Source: Catellatospora sp. TT07R-123 (GTDB lineage: Bacteria; Actinomycetota; Actinomycetes; Mycobacteriales; Micromonosporaceae). From it: a stretch of DNA of 64,000 nt. The stretch is taken from the NCBI RefSeq assembly GCF_018327705.1, contig NZ_BNEM01000001.1, positions 3,658,001-3,722,000 of the forward strand, written 5' to 3'. Positions 28,724-37,467 of this stretch are shown piece after piece. The position numbers and the translations under genes are program-made. How positions within the stretch are numbered: the stretch's first letter is position 1; the number at the start of each line of letters is the position of its first letter. The notes under the pieces were generated by a model. That model was not told where the DNA came from and ran no database searches. It worked only from the letters and a program-made list of their open reading frames with translations.

Positions 28724-29923
28724 ATGCTTTTGAGCATGACGCTGCTGCAAATCACGCGTGAAGCCGTGCTGGCGGCAGTCGCGGAGTACGACGAGCTTGG
28801 GCAGCCGCTGCTCCTTGAGCGCTACGGGCTGGAACAGACCCATGCTTGTTGGTTTGTCCACAACGGCCGGAAGTACGACTCGAAGGCGATCATGGTCGCC
28901 GCTCACGAGCATGTCGGTGGGGGTGCGTTGACGCCCAGCGACTTTGGTGATGGCCAGCGCACGATGATCTTACAGCTGCGAAGACTCGGTTTCGAGATCA
29001 CCCGCGTGGACTCACGGAGGCCATCGGGTCATGCTGGTACCAGCCTGTTCGATGTTCTTGATCGCCTATCGACGCATCGGCTCGGGGGGATACCCAGCCG
29101 TCATAAGCCACTTGCTCTGCTGTGGGCGATCGGCCGGCTGGCCGCCGGTCAACCTCGCCTAATGGATTGGCGAGAATTCCGCGATGGTGTCACACCAATT
29201 CTGCATAGCTACGGACTGCCCGAGTCACGCCTCAGTCCCGAGCACCCGTTCTGGCATCTGCGCAGCGATGGGCTATGGGAAGTCAACGGCCTGGCGTGGA
29301 GCCGCACAAAGACACCCCCACTCACACTACTGGACAACGACAACCCACTGGCTGGCTTCACTACTGACGCCGCTAGCCGTCTCGAGGATACGGCGATTAG
29401 AGGGCGTGCCGTACGGACCCTTCTCACGCGGTACCTTGTCCAGCTAGATCATACTGCGCTGCTGGGCGACGTCGGCCTGCATGGCTACGACACCGCAGCC
29501 GGCAACGACAGGTGGGCAGGGTTCGCGGAAGGCTTGCAAGGCGAAGCAGCTAGGCGTGAGGTGACGGCACAACTGATCGTGCGCGACCCCCAGATCGCAC
29601 AATCAGTCAAGGCTCTCTACGATCATCGATGTCAAATCTGCGGCGTACGCCTGCAAACTCGCAATGGTGGCTACAGCGAAGCGGCGCATATTCGCGGTCT
29701 CGGCGTGCCCCACCGCGGTCCAGATCACTTAGCCAACTTGCTGTGCCTTTGCCCCAACGATCACGTTCTATTCGATACGTTTACAATCTATGTAGACCAC
29801 GAGGGTGTTGTACGCTCCGCTGTTGATCAATCGCCGGTCGGCACTTTGCACATACACCCACAGCACATCCTCGACGCCGAGTGCCTCAGCTACCACCGTC
29901 AGCTATGCGGCCAGGATGCCTAA
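28724..29923 (+). CDS. ScoMcrA-like type IV restriction endonuclease with sulfur-binding domain and HNH nuclease
   Basis: 399 residues in three parts. Residues ~5-88 match the ScoMcrA-like N-terminal head (ITREAVLAAVAEYDELG, HNGRKYDSKAIMVAAH). Residues ~105-190 match the DNA sulfur-binding domain (SRHKPLALLWAIGRLA, HPFWHLRSDGLWEV). Residues ~285-385 are an HNH domain with Cys303-x2-Cys306, His322 (AAHIRGL) and CPNDHVLFD around Asn345/His347. ScoMcrA of Streptomyces cleaves DNA carrying phosphorothioate or methyl marks. This one lacks an SRA module, so it probably targets phosphorothioated DNA. Its bases are less GC-rich than neighbours, suggesting recent transfer. ATG 28736 is an alternative start. 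Confidence 0.88.
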   Translation: MLLSMTLLQITREAVLAAVAEYDELGQPLLLERYGLEQTHACWFVHNGRKYDSKAIMVAAHEHVGGGALTPSDFGDGQRTMILQLRRLGFEITRVDSRRPSGHAGTSLFDVLDRLSTHRLGGIPSRHKPLALLWAIGRLAAGQPRLMDWREFRDGVTPILHSYGLPESRLSPEHPFWHLRSDGLWEVNGLAWSRTKTPPLTLLDNDNPLAGFTTDAASRLEDTAIRGRAVRTLLTRYLVQLDHTALLGDVGLHGYDTAAGNDRWAGFAEGLQGEAARREVTAQLIVRDPQIAQSVKALYDHRCQICGVRLQTRNGGYSEAAHIRGLGVPHRGPDHLANLLCLCPNDHVLFDTFTIYVDHEGVVRSAVDQSPVGTLHIHPQHILDAECLSYHRQLCGQDA

Positions 29924-30226
29924 CGCCACAAAACGGCCGATCGAGCCAGCTTCAGGGTTAAGCGCCAGAACGCAGGCCACATGCTCAACCGTGACGGTCT
30001 TCTCGTGGTAGGCGCGGCTCATGACCGAATCTGACGAAAGCGGCCGCGCTGGCTCGCGGGTCCCCGGCCTATCATCCCGACCCCCTAGCGGGCGTCAAGC
30101 CCTCCGGGCGCTTCGCTCCTTGACGCCCGGCTGCGAGTGTCGGGCCCGCTTAGGCCCGGCCCCGCCGTGGCGCGGCATGCATCGACCCAGGGAGACCACG
30201 GGTTCCGTGGCAGAAACTCGGAGTGA
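29924..30226. other. Intergenic region with a nested hairpin
   Basis: No gene seen. A 10-bp perfect stem (30090-30099 with 30119-30128) is enclosed by a second short stem (about 30076-30081 with 30139-30144). It lies between convergent genes and can act as a terminator for either. Confidence 0.55.
30090..30128. terminator. Hairpin between convergent restriction and DUF3800 genes
   Basis: GGGCGTCAAG pairs with CTTGACGCCC across a 19-nt loop that contains GCGCTTCGCTC. There is no T-run. Confidence 0.5.
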
Positions 30227-30916
30227 TCAAAGAATGACCGGGCCGCCGTGGACGTCGAGGTCGCCGAGGATGTTGGCGTACCAAGTCATCGCCGCACGCC
30301 TACGGTTTGTGACAGTCAACGACCGGTAGCCGGTCCAGGCGATGAGATCAGCGATCTGGACCCACTGACTGACATCGGCGTGCCGAAAGAACGGGTCTTC
30401 AATCAGTCTGCGCCCATGCTCCCCCAGGGTGCGATGTGCTCGCGCGTAGGCGCCGTTGGTTCCGTCTCCGTCCATGACGATCGCGCCGAAGCTGTCGCGT
30501 GCCTGAAGTTGCGCATCCAGTGCTCTGACCACGTGTTCGTACAGGTCCTGCTTGTCGGTCTCGTAGGCGCGGCCGCGGCTGGACGTCATGCGATAGGCGG
30601 TGCCTAGGCGTGCTCCGGGCAGGCCTGCGATCGCTTCCAAGCCCTCCCGAATGAGAGCCATCCCCTGCTGGCGGTTTCCTCGCAGCGCCGCGGCGGAGCG
30701 GTTTCGGCGTCCTCCGGCGAGGTCGGTGGCGTGCAGTCGCTGGGACGCGGAGATGCCATGCCGCCGATACGCCTCCGCCCGGAAGGCTAGCCACTTCTGC
30801 ATGGCGCTCGCCCAGTCTGCAGGGTTGATCTGGATCCAGCTGAAGGTAATGCACCCGGCGGCCTCGCTACCGGAGTCGTCGATGTAGAAGATGTCGAAAT
30901 TGCAGGTCGTGGGCAA
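30227..30916 (-). CDS. DUF3800 domain protein
   Basis: 229 residues. FDIFYIDDSGSEAAG at the N-terminus and VQIADLIAWTGYR near the C-terminus are the two acidic signatures of DUF3800. This is a predicted RNase H-fold family common in phages and mobile elements. FGAIVMDGDGTN gives the central acidic strand. Nuclease activity is inferred from the fold. The apparent start is a TTG at 30916; no earlier ATG fits. It lies 38 nt downstream of the excisionase gene on the same strand and may share its promoter. Confidence 0.78.
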   Translation of the reverse strand: MPTTCNFDIFYIDDSGSEAAGCITFSWIQINPADWASAMQKWLAFRAEAYRRHGISASQRLHATDLAGGRRNRSAAALRGNRQQGMALIREGLEAIAGLPGARLGTAYRMTSSRGRAYETDKQDLYEHVVRALDAQLQARDSFGAIVMDGDGTNGAYARAHRTLGEHGRRLIEDPFFRHADVSQWVQIADLIAWTGYRSLTVTNRRRAAMTWYANILGDLDVHGGPVIL

Positions 30917-30954
30917 GGTGAGACTCCAGTGGTGAGGGGTTGGCGAAGTAGGTC

Positions 30955-31143
30955 TCAGGACCGTGAACTGCGGGTTTCCAGCCAGGCATCGATGTCGCGC
31001 TGGCGGTAGCGGCGGTAGCGTCCCACCTTGAACGACTTCGGCCCTTCGCCCTTGTGGTTGATGAAGTGCAGCGTCTGCTTGGCGATGCCGAGGTACTCCG
31101 CCGCTTCCTCATGTGTCCACAGCCCCGTGCCGCCGTCTCTCAT
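30955..31143 (-). CDS. xis: Excisionase-type helix-turn-helix protein
   Basis: 62 residues: LWTHEEAAEYLGIAKQTLHF followed by the wing KVGRYRRYRQRDIDAWLE. This is the MerR/excisionase (HTH_17) fold in its minimal form. Such proteins bend DNA at att sites and tilt tyrosine integrases toward excision; they may also repress. The family assignment is firm; the excision role is inferred from the integrase gene 0.9 kb away. It is divergent from the XRE regulator, sharing a control region with inverted repeats. Confidence 0.82.
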   Translation of the reverse strand: MRDGGTGLWTHEEAAEYLGIAKQTLHFINHKGEGPKSFKVGRYRRYRQRDIDAWLETRSSRS

Positions 31144-31150
31144 TTCAACC

Positions 31151-31204
31151 TCACTTACCAATTCCGCAAATTTTAGGATCCTGCTTTGCTGTTGCGGTAA
31201 GTGA
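31151..31204. promoter_or_regulatory. Inverted-repeat operator between excisionase and XRE genes
   Basis: TCACTTACC (31151-31159) and GGTAAGTGA (31196-31204) form a perfect 9-bp inverted repeat. CCGCAA/TTGCGG parts flank the inside. It lies in an AT-rich 110-bp gap between two divergent DNA-binding protein genes, the place for an autoregulatory operator. A minus-strand TAAAAT (31170-31175) could be the excisionase -10 box. Confidence 0.6.
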
Positions 31205-31218
31205 TCCTGGTCAGGGGG

Positions 31219-31247
31219 TTGCCATTTGTCAAGGGGACGAGTAAAAA
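31219..31247 (+). promoter_or_regulatory. Putative promoter of the XRE regulator
   Basis: TTGCCA (31219-31224), a 17-bp spacer and TAAAAA (31242-31247). The start codon follows at 31256, so the message would be leaderless or nearly so. Confidence 0.5.
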
Positions 31248-31255
31248 TTACGAAC

Positions 31256-31867
31256 ATGACAAGCGAGCAGGTCAGCGGTGGGTCGTCGCCTGGCGAGATC
31301 GTGCGTGACCGACTGCGAGAGGTGCGCAAGGCACGCAAACTCAACGCGACACAGGCGGCTGAGCTGTACGACGACCCGTCCATGACATCGACCGTCCTGA
31401 TGAACATCGAGGCAGGGCGGCGAGCGGCCGGCGCGACCATCGACGAGCTGATCCGGTTCGCTTATGTGCTCGACGTCCCGCCGGAGGCGCTGCTGGTCGC
31501 GGCCGGCGAACATGTCCAAGTGGCTCCGGGCGTGACAGTCGACTCCGCGCGCTTCTTGCGCTGGGTCAGAGGGCAGGAGCCCCTGGAAGGCACCGACGCA
31601 CGCCAGTACCAGGCCGCCGCTGACGCGGTGCTGAGCGGCGCTGAGCAGCCGGTGTCGCAGGATCTGCGCGCCTGGTTCCAGGAGCGCGCGATGGCGGCGT
31701 TCGACCTGTTCGCCGCCGACGCCGATCAGATCAGCCGCAAGACCCGCGAACAGGTTCGCGAGGTGCTCGGCGAGGTCCGTGACGCGATCACCTCAGACGC
31801 GCCGACCGCCGACGTGCTACAGAAGATCGACGGCTTCCTGGATCGACTAGGGCGACCCAGCGCCTGA
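31256..31867 (+). CDS. XRE-family transcriptional regulator
   Basis: 203 residues. RDRLREVRKARKLNATQAAEL starts an N-terminal helix-turn-helix, continued by VLMNIEAGRRAAGATIDELIR and FAYVLDVPPEALL, the usual end of XRE DNA-binding domains. The C-terminal 110 residues are helical (RTREQVREVLGEVRDAI) and may dimerise. It sits between xis and int and probably controls excision or the whole element by binding the inverted repeat just upstream. No cleavable LexA-like domain is visible. Confidence 0.85.
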   Translation: MTSEQVSGGSSPGEIVRDRLREVRKARKLNATQAAELYDDPSMTSTVLMNIEAGRRAAGATIDELIRFAYVLDVPPEALLVAAGEHVQVAPGVTVDSARFLRWVRGQEPLEGTDARQYQAAADAVLSGAEQPVSQDLRAWFQERAMAAFDLFAADADQISRKTREQVREVLGEVRDAITSDAPTADVLQKIDGFLDRLGRPSA

Positions 31868-32059
31868 TCAGACCTGACAAAACGCTCGTGACGCCAGTCC
31901 GGCACACGAGCCGGTAGCCCGTACCCACGTTCCGCGGCACCAGTGGTGTCAGCGGCCGATACCCCGCACCCCCAACCCGCCGCCCGACCTTGGCTGCCGG
32001 GGCGATGACACGCGCCCGCAGCAGCCCGACGGCGCGGGTATGTGAAAGGAACCACCCGC

Positions 32060-33259
32060 ATGGCCCACGCCTGGATCACCCCGCAAGCCGATGGAGGCGT
32101 CGGCTATACCGTCTACTGGCACGACCCCGACAAAAAGCAGCGGCAGAAGTCCTTCCGCAAGAAGGTCGACGCCGAGGCGTTCCGCACGAAGATGGACCGC
32201 GAGCTCGAAACAGGCACCTACATCGAGCCAAAGCGCGCAGCCGAGACCGTCGTCAGCCTGTTCGAGCGCTGGGCCACCTCACGCGGCCTGGAAAGTTCCA
32301 CCGTCCGCCAGTACCGCAGCATCCTCAACCAGACGATCAAGCCGTACTTCACCACCCGCACCACCGGCAGCCTCAAGCTGTCCGACATCCAGGCGTGGAT
32401 CGCCTGGATGAAAGACACCAAGAAGTACGCCAACCAGACCCTGCAGACCCGCTTCGGCTACCTGTCCTCGGCGCTGCAGTGGGCCGTCAACAACGAGGAA
32501 CTCGGCCGCAACCCCGCCAAACGTGCCACGCTGCCCGGCAGCCGCGCCAAGACCCGGCGTGTCGTCAAGGAAAAGATCGTCGTACCGGACCTGTTCGAGG
32601 TCGAAGCCCTGATCCTGGCCACCGATCCGCGGTACGCGGCGATGATCTGGCTGATGGCCGGCTGCGGCCTGCGGATCTCCGAGGCCATGGGCCTGTGCCG
32701 CGAGCAGATCGACTTCCGCAAGGGGCTGCTGCGCGTCGACCGGCAGATCACCGAGGACGGCGAGACCGACAGCGGCAAGAACGCCGGGCTGCGGCTCAAG
32801 CGCTACACCAAGCACCGCGACGAGGAGTCACCTGGGCGCACCGTGCCGCTGCCCGCCATCGTGGCCGCGGTTCTGCAGGCACACCTCAAGCGCTACGGCA
32901 CCTGCGGCCAGGACAAGCTGCTGTTCCCCAACCACACCCGCACTGGCTTGCTCTACCAGTACTACTTCCGCAACGAGGTCTGGCAGCCCGCCCTCACCGC
33001 GTCGAAGGTCTCGTTCCACAAGACCCACGCGCTGCGCCACTTCTTCGCCGCGTCGATGCTCGGCAACGGGGTGCCCATCACCGACCTGTGTGAGTGGCTC
33101 GGCCACTCCTCCGTCGAGATCACCTACGCCTACTACGGCCACCTCATGCCCGACGCGCCCGAACGCGGCCGAGCAGCCATCGACACCGCCATGGCCCCGC
33201 TCGCCTCAATCACCGGCACGGTCCGGTCCGCAGAGGCTGCAGAACCCGCAGGCGTCTAA
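32060..33259 (+). CDS. int: Tyrosine site-specific integrase
   Basis: 399 residues. An Arm-binding-type N-terminus (KKQRQKSFRKKVDAEAF) and a SAM-like core-binding domain (LFERWATSRGLESS) precede the catalytic domain. Visible active residues are Arg205 (GCGLRISEA), His323/Arg326 (HALRHFFAAS), the GHSS motif and Tyr359 (YYGHLMPD). It integrates and excises the element together with the excisionase. AAAGGA lies 10 nt before the ATG at 32060. A strong terminator follows. It is placed about 9 kb from the putative left attachment site rather than at the very end, which is unusual. Confidence 0.95.
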   Translation: MAHAWITPQADGGVGYTVYWHDPDKKQRQKSFRKKVDAEAFRTKMDRELETGTYIEPKRAAETVVSLFERWATSRGLESSTVRQYRSILNQTIKPYFTTRTTGSLKLSDIQAWIAWMKDTKKYANQTLQTRFGYLSSALQWAVNNEELGRNPAKRATLPGSRAKTRRVVKEKIVVPDLFEVEALILATDPRYAAMIWLMAGCGLRISEAMGLCREQIDFRKGLLRVDRQITEDGETDSGKNAGLRLKRYTKHRDEESPGRTVPLPAIVAAVLQAHLKRYGTCGQDKLLFPNHTRTGLLYQYYFRNEVWQPALTASKVSFHKTHALRHFFAASMLGNGVPITDLCEWLGHSSVEITYAYYGHLMPDAPERGRAAIDTAMAPLASITGTVRSAEAAEPAGV

Positions 33260-33285
33260 CGGCTGCAATCGGGAGGCAAATAAAA

Positions 33286-33322
33286 GCGGACCTGCCGATC
33301 CACGAGTGTGGGGCAGGTCCGC
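33286..33322 (+). terminator. Terminator downstream of int
   Basis: A perfect 11-bp stem (33286-33296 with 33312-33322) with a 15-nt loop, 27 nt after the int stop. Confidence 0.82.
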
Positions 33323-33459
33323 ACCTCCACGGTAGCAGGCACGCCCCGTCTATCCACCTCACTCCGTTTCCCCGGAAGGACACCCAAGTTGATCTCCGCT
33401 CGCCTGCCGGTCCACGGCAGTTACGACGGCAGGGGGCCGCGATGGGTTGTCCGCTGGCG

Positions 33460-33894
33460 CTACGTGCCGGCGCGGATGTCGTCGCGCAGGTCGGCGTACT
33501 CGCCAGTGGGGTCCGCCCGCGCCGCATGCTGGTGCCGTTCAACCCACTCCGGCCCGATCTTCGGGTACGCAGGTGGCAGTATCGGCCAGGTCGAAGCCGG
33601 ACCGCGCAGCACGATTCGCGGCACCCGCTCGTAGCTTTCACCCGCGCGCTCGCGCACCTGCTCCGCCGGCACCCACGTCGTCAGCAGCGCGCGCAGCGGC
33701 GTCCCCCGGAAGGTTCGATAGATCCAGGCGATGCCGGCGTGCCATCCGTCGTCGCCACGTCCCCAGAACAGCAGCGCCGCTGGAACCAAGCCTTCGGCGA
33801 TGCCGGTCACCGTCACCAGCGGCGGGACCGGCCGTGCGAGGTCTGCCAGCTGAGCGGTGGTGGGCATCGGCCCGTAGGCGTGCTGTCCCGACAT
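33460..33894 (-). CDS. Hypothetical protein
   Basis: 144 residues starting MSGQHAYGPMPTTAQ. The codons look protein-like (TVTGIAEGLVPAALLFWGRGDDGWHAGIAWIYR, quoted in part; LRDDIRAGT at the end). No family is recognised. Strands rich in Trp and Gly suggest a compact beta domain. It converges on int and stands alone. The ATG at 33894 is preferred over an in-frame start nine codons earlier because the upstream codons look unlike protein. Confidence 0.55.
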   Translation of the reverse strand: MSGQHAYGPMPTTAQLADLARPVPPLVTVTGIAEGLVPAALLFWGRGDDGWHAGIAWIYRTFRGTPLRALLTTWVPAEQVRERAGESYERVPRIVLRGPASTWPILPPAYPKIGPEWVERHQHAARADPTGEYADLRDDIRAGT

Positions 33895-34143
33895 TTCAGC
33901 CACACCCGTAGCCGCGCCCACGCGCCGAGCCGCGGCGTCGGGCCACGCTCGCCTGACGGTTCATGACCAGCCCAGCCTGCCGTAATGATCAAGGTCGGCT
34001 TGATCGTACATCAGTTCGAATCTTCGAGTGCCGGTAATCGCCAAGGCGCAGGCCCGATGCAGTGCTGGCGGCCGGGCGGGGCCGGAGTCGCGCGGGCTCG
34101 CGTGCCCGGAAGGCTCTTGGCCGGCATCACATGGCATGCAAGA

Positions 34144-34599
34144 TCAGCGGCGTTTGGACAGCGGGCCGTTGCACCTGCTGTACCGACTCAGGATTGGGCG
34201 TCCCTGCTGTACGCCCGGCACGGACTCAAAGGTGAATGCGGCATAGACGCCTTGCGGGCTATTCACCGTGATCTGCCGGTAGTCGCGCCGGGCGTACACC
34301 GTCACCAGTTCCAGGACGGCAAGCTCGGGGTGGCCCTCGAAAGTCAGCACGTCCGCCACGACTTGTTCGGGCGTGCGCAGGTCGGGGGTTTCAGTGCCGC
34401 CGATGCCGTAGTCGAGGTTGCTCGAGACCACGCCGTTGCTGGGATCGCAGGACAGCAACTCGGAGTCCGGTCGCAGCGTGTCGCCGACCTCAGCGACGGC
34501 GCCGGAGCCGGCCTGCAGGTCGCCGACGGCCACCACGACCGTGACCAGCAGCGCAGATGCGCTGACGAGCATGATCAGTCGGCGCCTGCTCACGTGCAT
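34144..34599 (-). CDS. Hypothetical membrane-anchored or secreted protein
   Basis: 151 residues. A basic start (MHVSRRRL) and one hydrophobic helix (IMLVSASALLVTVVVAV) give an N-terminal anchor or signal. A small outside domain follows, with Cys residues at LLSCDPSN and YSRCNGPL that could pair, and TVYARRDYRQITVNSP strands. No family is recognised. The ATG at 34599 is preceded by GGGGG. It is transcribed in the same direction as the MFS gene upstream on this strand. Confidence 0.55.
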   Translation of the reverse strand: MHVSRRRLIMLVSASALLVTVVVAVGDLQAGSGAVAEVGDTLRPDSELLSCDPSNGVVSSNLDYGIGGTETPDLRTPEQVVADVLTFEGHPELAVLELVTVYARRDYRQITVNSPQGVYAAFTFESVPGVQQGRPILSRYSRCNGPLSKRR

Positions 34600-34802
34600 C
34601 CCCCATTCGGAGCGAGTGGCCGCCTCGATACGCGGCCTCATCATGGACAACGTCCGAATGACGGTGTACGCCCTGCCTGAGGCGGCTACCGTGCTGTCGC
34701 GATCCGGTCAATGACGTGCGGGCCGGCCCGCGTACGGCGTACCCGACGCCAACGTCGCGCCAGCCGCCTGGCGGCTGCGCGGATGGCTGGTACCTGCCGG
34801 AG

Positions 34803-36050
34803 CTAGTCGGCGGTGCGCAGCGCCCCCGCCGGGTTGGTCTCGACTGCGGTCCATGGCAGCAGCACGCTGCTGGACAGCAGCAACAGCGCGGCGACGCCGA
34901 TAGCCGCGGCAGGGCCGAGCAGCCACGCCAGGACACCGCCGGCTGCGATGAACAGCGGCTGCACACACCTGGTGCCAGCCGACCATGTCGTCAGCACCCG
35001 GCCCAGGTGGCCGTCGCCGACCGCTTCCATCCGGTAGGTCACGAACAGCGGCCCGAACACTCCAGCGCACAGCAGCAGCATGGTGTCCGCCACGATGATC
35101 AGCACCAGGCCCGCCGTGCCCGGCGGCGCGAATGGCACCAGCACCATCCACACGGTCCGGGCCGCGCCCGCGCCCAGCAGGACGCGCCGTACCCCGTACC
35201 GGCGGACCAAAGGGCCGGTCAGCAGCGAGCCGACGATCCCGCCCACCGCCGGCACGCCAACCGCCAGGCCGTACTGCCAAGCCGCCAAACCCAGCTCACC
35301 CAGCATCAACACCGGAAGGATCGGCGACGCGAGCATGATCGCCCCACCGAACAACTGCGAATTGACGAACAGACCCCGCAGGTCAGCCCGCGCGAAGATG
35401 TAACGCCATCCGGCGGTCAGCTGAGCCGACCAAGGCTCGTCGTGGCGTGCTGCCGGTGGCGGTTCGGGGCTTCGAATCCGGCGGACCCAGGCGGCGGAGC
35501 CGAGGTAGCTGACGGCGTCGACCGCGGCCGTGGCCAGCGGCCCGACCGCCGACACGATCAGCCCTCCCAGCGGAGGCCCGACGCTGGTCGCGGTCCAGAA
35601 CGTGGCCTCCATCCGGCTGTTGGCCCGCGTCCGCAGCTGCGCAGGAACCAGGTTCTTCAAATGAGCGCCACTCGCGGCGGCGAACGTGATCGCGGCGGCG
35701 GCGTTGACGACACCCACCAGGCACAACTGAGTGATCGTCAAGGCTCCGAGCGCGGCGGCGGCAGGCAGGCTCGCCAGCGCCGCGAACCGCACCAGGTCTG
35801 CGCCGATCATGCAAGGGCGTTTGCGGCCGAGATCGATGCGGGTCCCGACCGGCAGCGCGATGGCCGCAGCCGCGGCCGCCGACAGAGCCGCCAGCATCGA
35901 CACCTGCCACGCCGGCGCGTCCAGCACGGTTATCGCGACCAGCGGCAACGTGCCGGCCCCGACGGCGCTGCCAAACTCACTGATCGCGTAGCCGGCCCAC
36001 AACCGGCGAAAGTCCCGACCTAGCCCGGCAGTCGACGTCATGGCCGACAT
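34803..36050 (-). CDS. MFS transporter (MFS_3/EntS-like)
   Basis: 415 residues with about 12 hydrophobic helices. DFRRLWAGYAISEFGSAVG is the classic first helix of the MFS_3/enterobactin-exporter-like group, RIDLGRKR is the loop between helices 2 and 3, and GPPLGGLI lies in helix 5. It likely exports a small hydrophobic compound or drug. ATG 36050 and ATG 36041 are both possible; neither has a ribosome site. It is divergent from a Nudix gene with only 50 bp between, so both may use one control region. Confidence 0.88.
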   Translation of the reverse strand: MSAMTSTAGLGRDFRRLWAGYAISEFGSAVGAGTLPLVAITVLDAPAWQVSMLAALSAAAAAAIALPVGTRIDLGRKRPCMIGADLVRFAALASLPAAAALGALTITQLCLVGVVNAAAAITFAAASGAHLKNLVPAQLRTRANSRMEATFWTATSVGPPLGGLIVSAVGPLATAAVDAVSYLGSAAWVRRIRSPEPPPAARHDEPWSAQLTAGWRYIFARADLRGLFVNSQLFGGAIMLASPILPVLMLGELGLAAWQYGLAVGVPAVGGIVGSLLTGPLVRRYGVRRVLLGAGAARTVWMVLVPFAPPGTAGLVLIIVADTMLLLCAGVFGPLFVTYRMEAVGDGHLGRVLTTWSAGTRCVQPLFIAAGGVLAWLLGPAAAIGVAALLLLSSSVLLPWTAVETNPAGALRTAD

Positions 36051-36100
36051 TGTCGCCAGCCGACGCCCGGGTGTCCGGGCCGGCAGGTGACAATCAGCAG

Positions 36101-36703
36101 ATGCGCTCCCCCGTCAGTACGCGCGAGGCCGTGCACGCCCTGGTCGCCGAGATCAGCCCCCTCGACCCCGTCGAAGCCGAACACCGCGACACGGTCCTGG
36201 CCTGGATCAGCAGCGATGCCCCGCTCTACCGGGTCAGTAAGCCCGACAACCCGCCGATGCACCTGGTCTCCTACATGATCCCCGTCGACCGCGAGAGCGG
36301 CGACCTGCTGCTGGTCGAACACCGCAACGCCGGCCTGCGCCTGCCGCCAGGCGGGCATTGCGAACCCGGGGAGCTGCCCTGGGCCACCGTAGAGCGCGAG
36401 TTCACCGAGGAGCTCGGCGTAGCCGCGCTCGCCCACCCCGTGTTCGGGCAGACCCCGGCCATGGTGACCGTGACCCGCACCCGTGACCCGTACGGCCGCG
36501 GCGGCAGCCACATCGACGTCTCGTTGTGGCACGTGGTGCAGACCGACCGGACACAGGTCGTCGCGTTCGACACCGCGGAGTTCACCGCGATCGGATGGCA
36601 CAGCCCGCAAGAAGTCCTGCAGATGCCGATCGACGATCTCGACCCGCACATGCACCGCTTCCTCGCCAAGATCGTCGAACCGCTCCGAGGACAGATCCTC
36701 TAA
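36101..36703 (+). CDS. Nudix hydrolase
   Basis: 200 residues. The Nudix box is intact: GGHCEPGE then VEREFTEELGV fits GX5EX7REUXEEXGU. A helical N-terminal lead (TREAVHALVAEISPLDPVEAEHR) and FRVSKPDNPP-like linker resemble actinobacterial Nudix proteins of the phosphohydrolase group. The substrate, a nucleoside diphosphate derivative, is unknown. GGCAGGTG lies upstream of the ATG. It is divergent from the MFS exporter. Confidence 0.9.
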   Translation: MRSPVSTREAVHALVAEISPLDPVEAEHRDTVLAWISSDAPLYRVSKPDNPPMHLVSYMIPVDRESGDLLLVEHRNAGLRLPPGGHCEPGELPWATVEREFTEELGVAALAHPVFGQTPAMVTVTRTRDPYGRGGSHIDVSLWHVVQTDRTQVVAFDTAEFTAIGWHSPQEVLQMPIDDLDPHMHRFLAKIVEPLRGQIL

Positions 36704-36963
36704 AGCACGAACGCCACCCCGAGCATCACGCCGCGATCGTCCAGTGGGCCATGGTCATCGTCATGACCCGGCGTCTGGCCCGCTGCCACCGCACCGGCCG
36801 AGTCCAGCCTGCCGTCAGTACCGCCTGACCGGGCTGTTCGTCGGGCACTCAGACGGCATCGCGGCTCCGGCGTCACACGGCCTCGTCGGAGCCGAAAATG
36901 CCGCTCAGCCGCCAGCAGGGCGGGCGCGGGTGTTCCTGGCGCGCGTGAAAGCTTGGGCGGTCG

Positions 36964-37467
36964 TTACTTCCGAGACGGCTTCTTCGCTCGACGAGGTGTA
37001 CTTGGGCGCTGCCTTGGAGCTGGTGATGGATAGCCTTCAAGGTCTTTTGCTTCTTCCTCGCCCGCAGTCTTCTTTTGTAACTCCCTACGGTAGACCGCCA
37101 TGATCCGCGCAATCACTGACGGGATTCCCACCCCGAGGAGTACCACTACGAAGAGGACTGAGCGGGTCGTTCCCCCGGTCGGTCCCGGAACCGCTGCCCC
37201 CACCAACGCAATCAGCCCACCCAGGAAGGCGATCCCCGCGACCCCCTGTAACAATTGCCATGCAAATAACCCCCGGAGATGAGTTTCCCTGTCCGCTCTC
37301 ATGGCAACCAGCGTTAACACGGCACCGGAGCCCGCCACCACGATCAGGCCGCCCGAGAATATGACGGCGCCCCTGACACTGGGGAAAAGTCCGTACGCGA
37401 CGCCGAGCAGATAGATCACTGCCGCTGCTATCAAGTTGGCCAAGACGTTGATGGCGGTGTCTCGCAT
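36964..37467 (-). CDS. Hypothetical membrane protein with four helices
   Basis: 167 residues. Four hydrophobic helices are visible (INVLANLIAAAVIYLLGVAYG; AVIFSGGLIVVAGSGAVLTL; LLQGVAGIAFLGGLIALVGAA; SVLFVVVLLGVGIPSVIA, each given in part). A basic tail rich in Lys, Pro and Arg follows. Family not recognised. The ATG at 37467 has AAGG 6 nt upstream; a GTG at 37491 is also possible. The region is less GC-rich than the core genes. It could be part of a simple membrane effector or channel; this is a guess. Confidence 0.55.
   Translation of the reverse strand: MRDTAINVLANLIAAAVIYLLGVAYGLFPSVRGAVIFSGGLIVVAGSGAVLTLVAMRADRETHLRGLFAWQLLQGVAGIAFLGGLIALVGAAVPGPTGGTTRSVLFVVVLLGVGIPSVIARIMAVYRRELQKKTAGEEEAKDLEGYPSPAPRQRPSTPRRAKKPSRK

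Noticed and set aside
34010-34040. TTCGAATC sequence resembling a tRNA T-loop
   Set aside because: The flanking bases cannot form the T-stem, and no acceptor or anticodon arm is found nearby.
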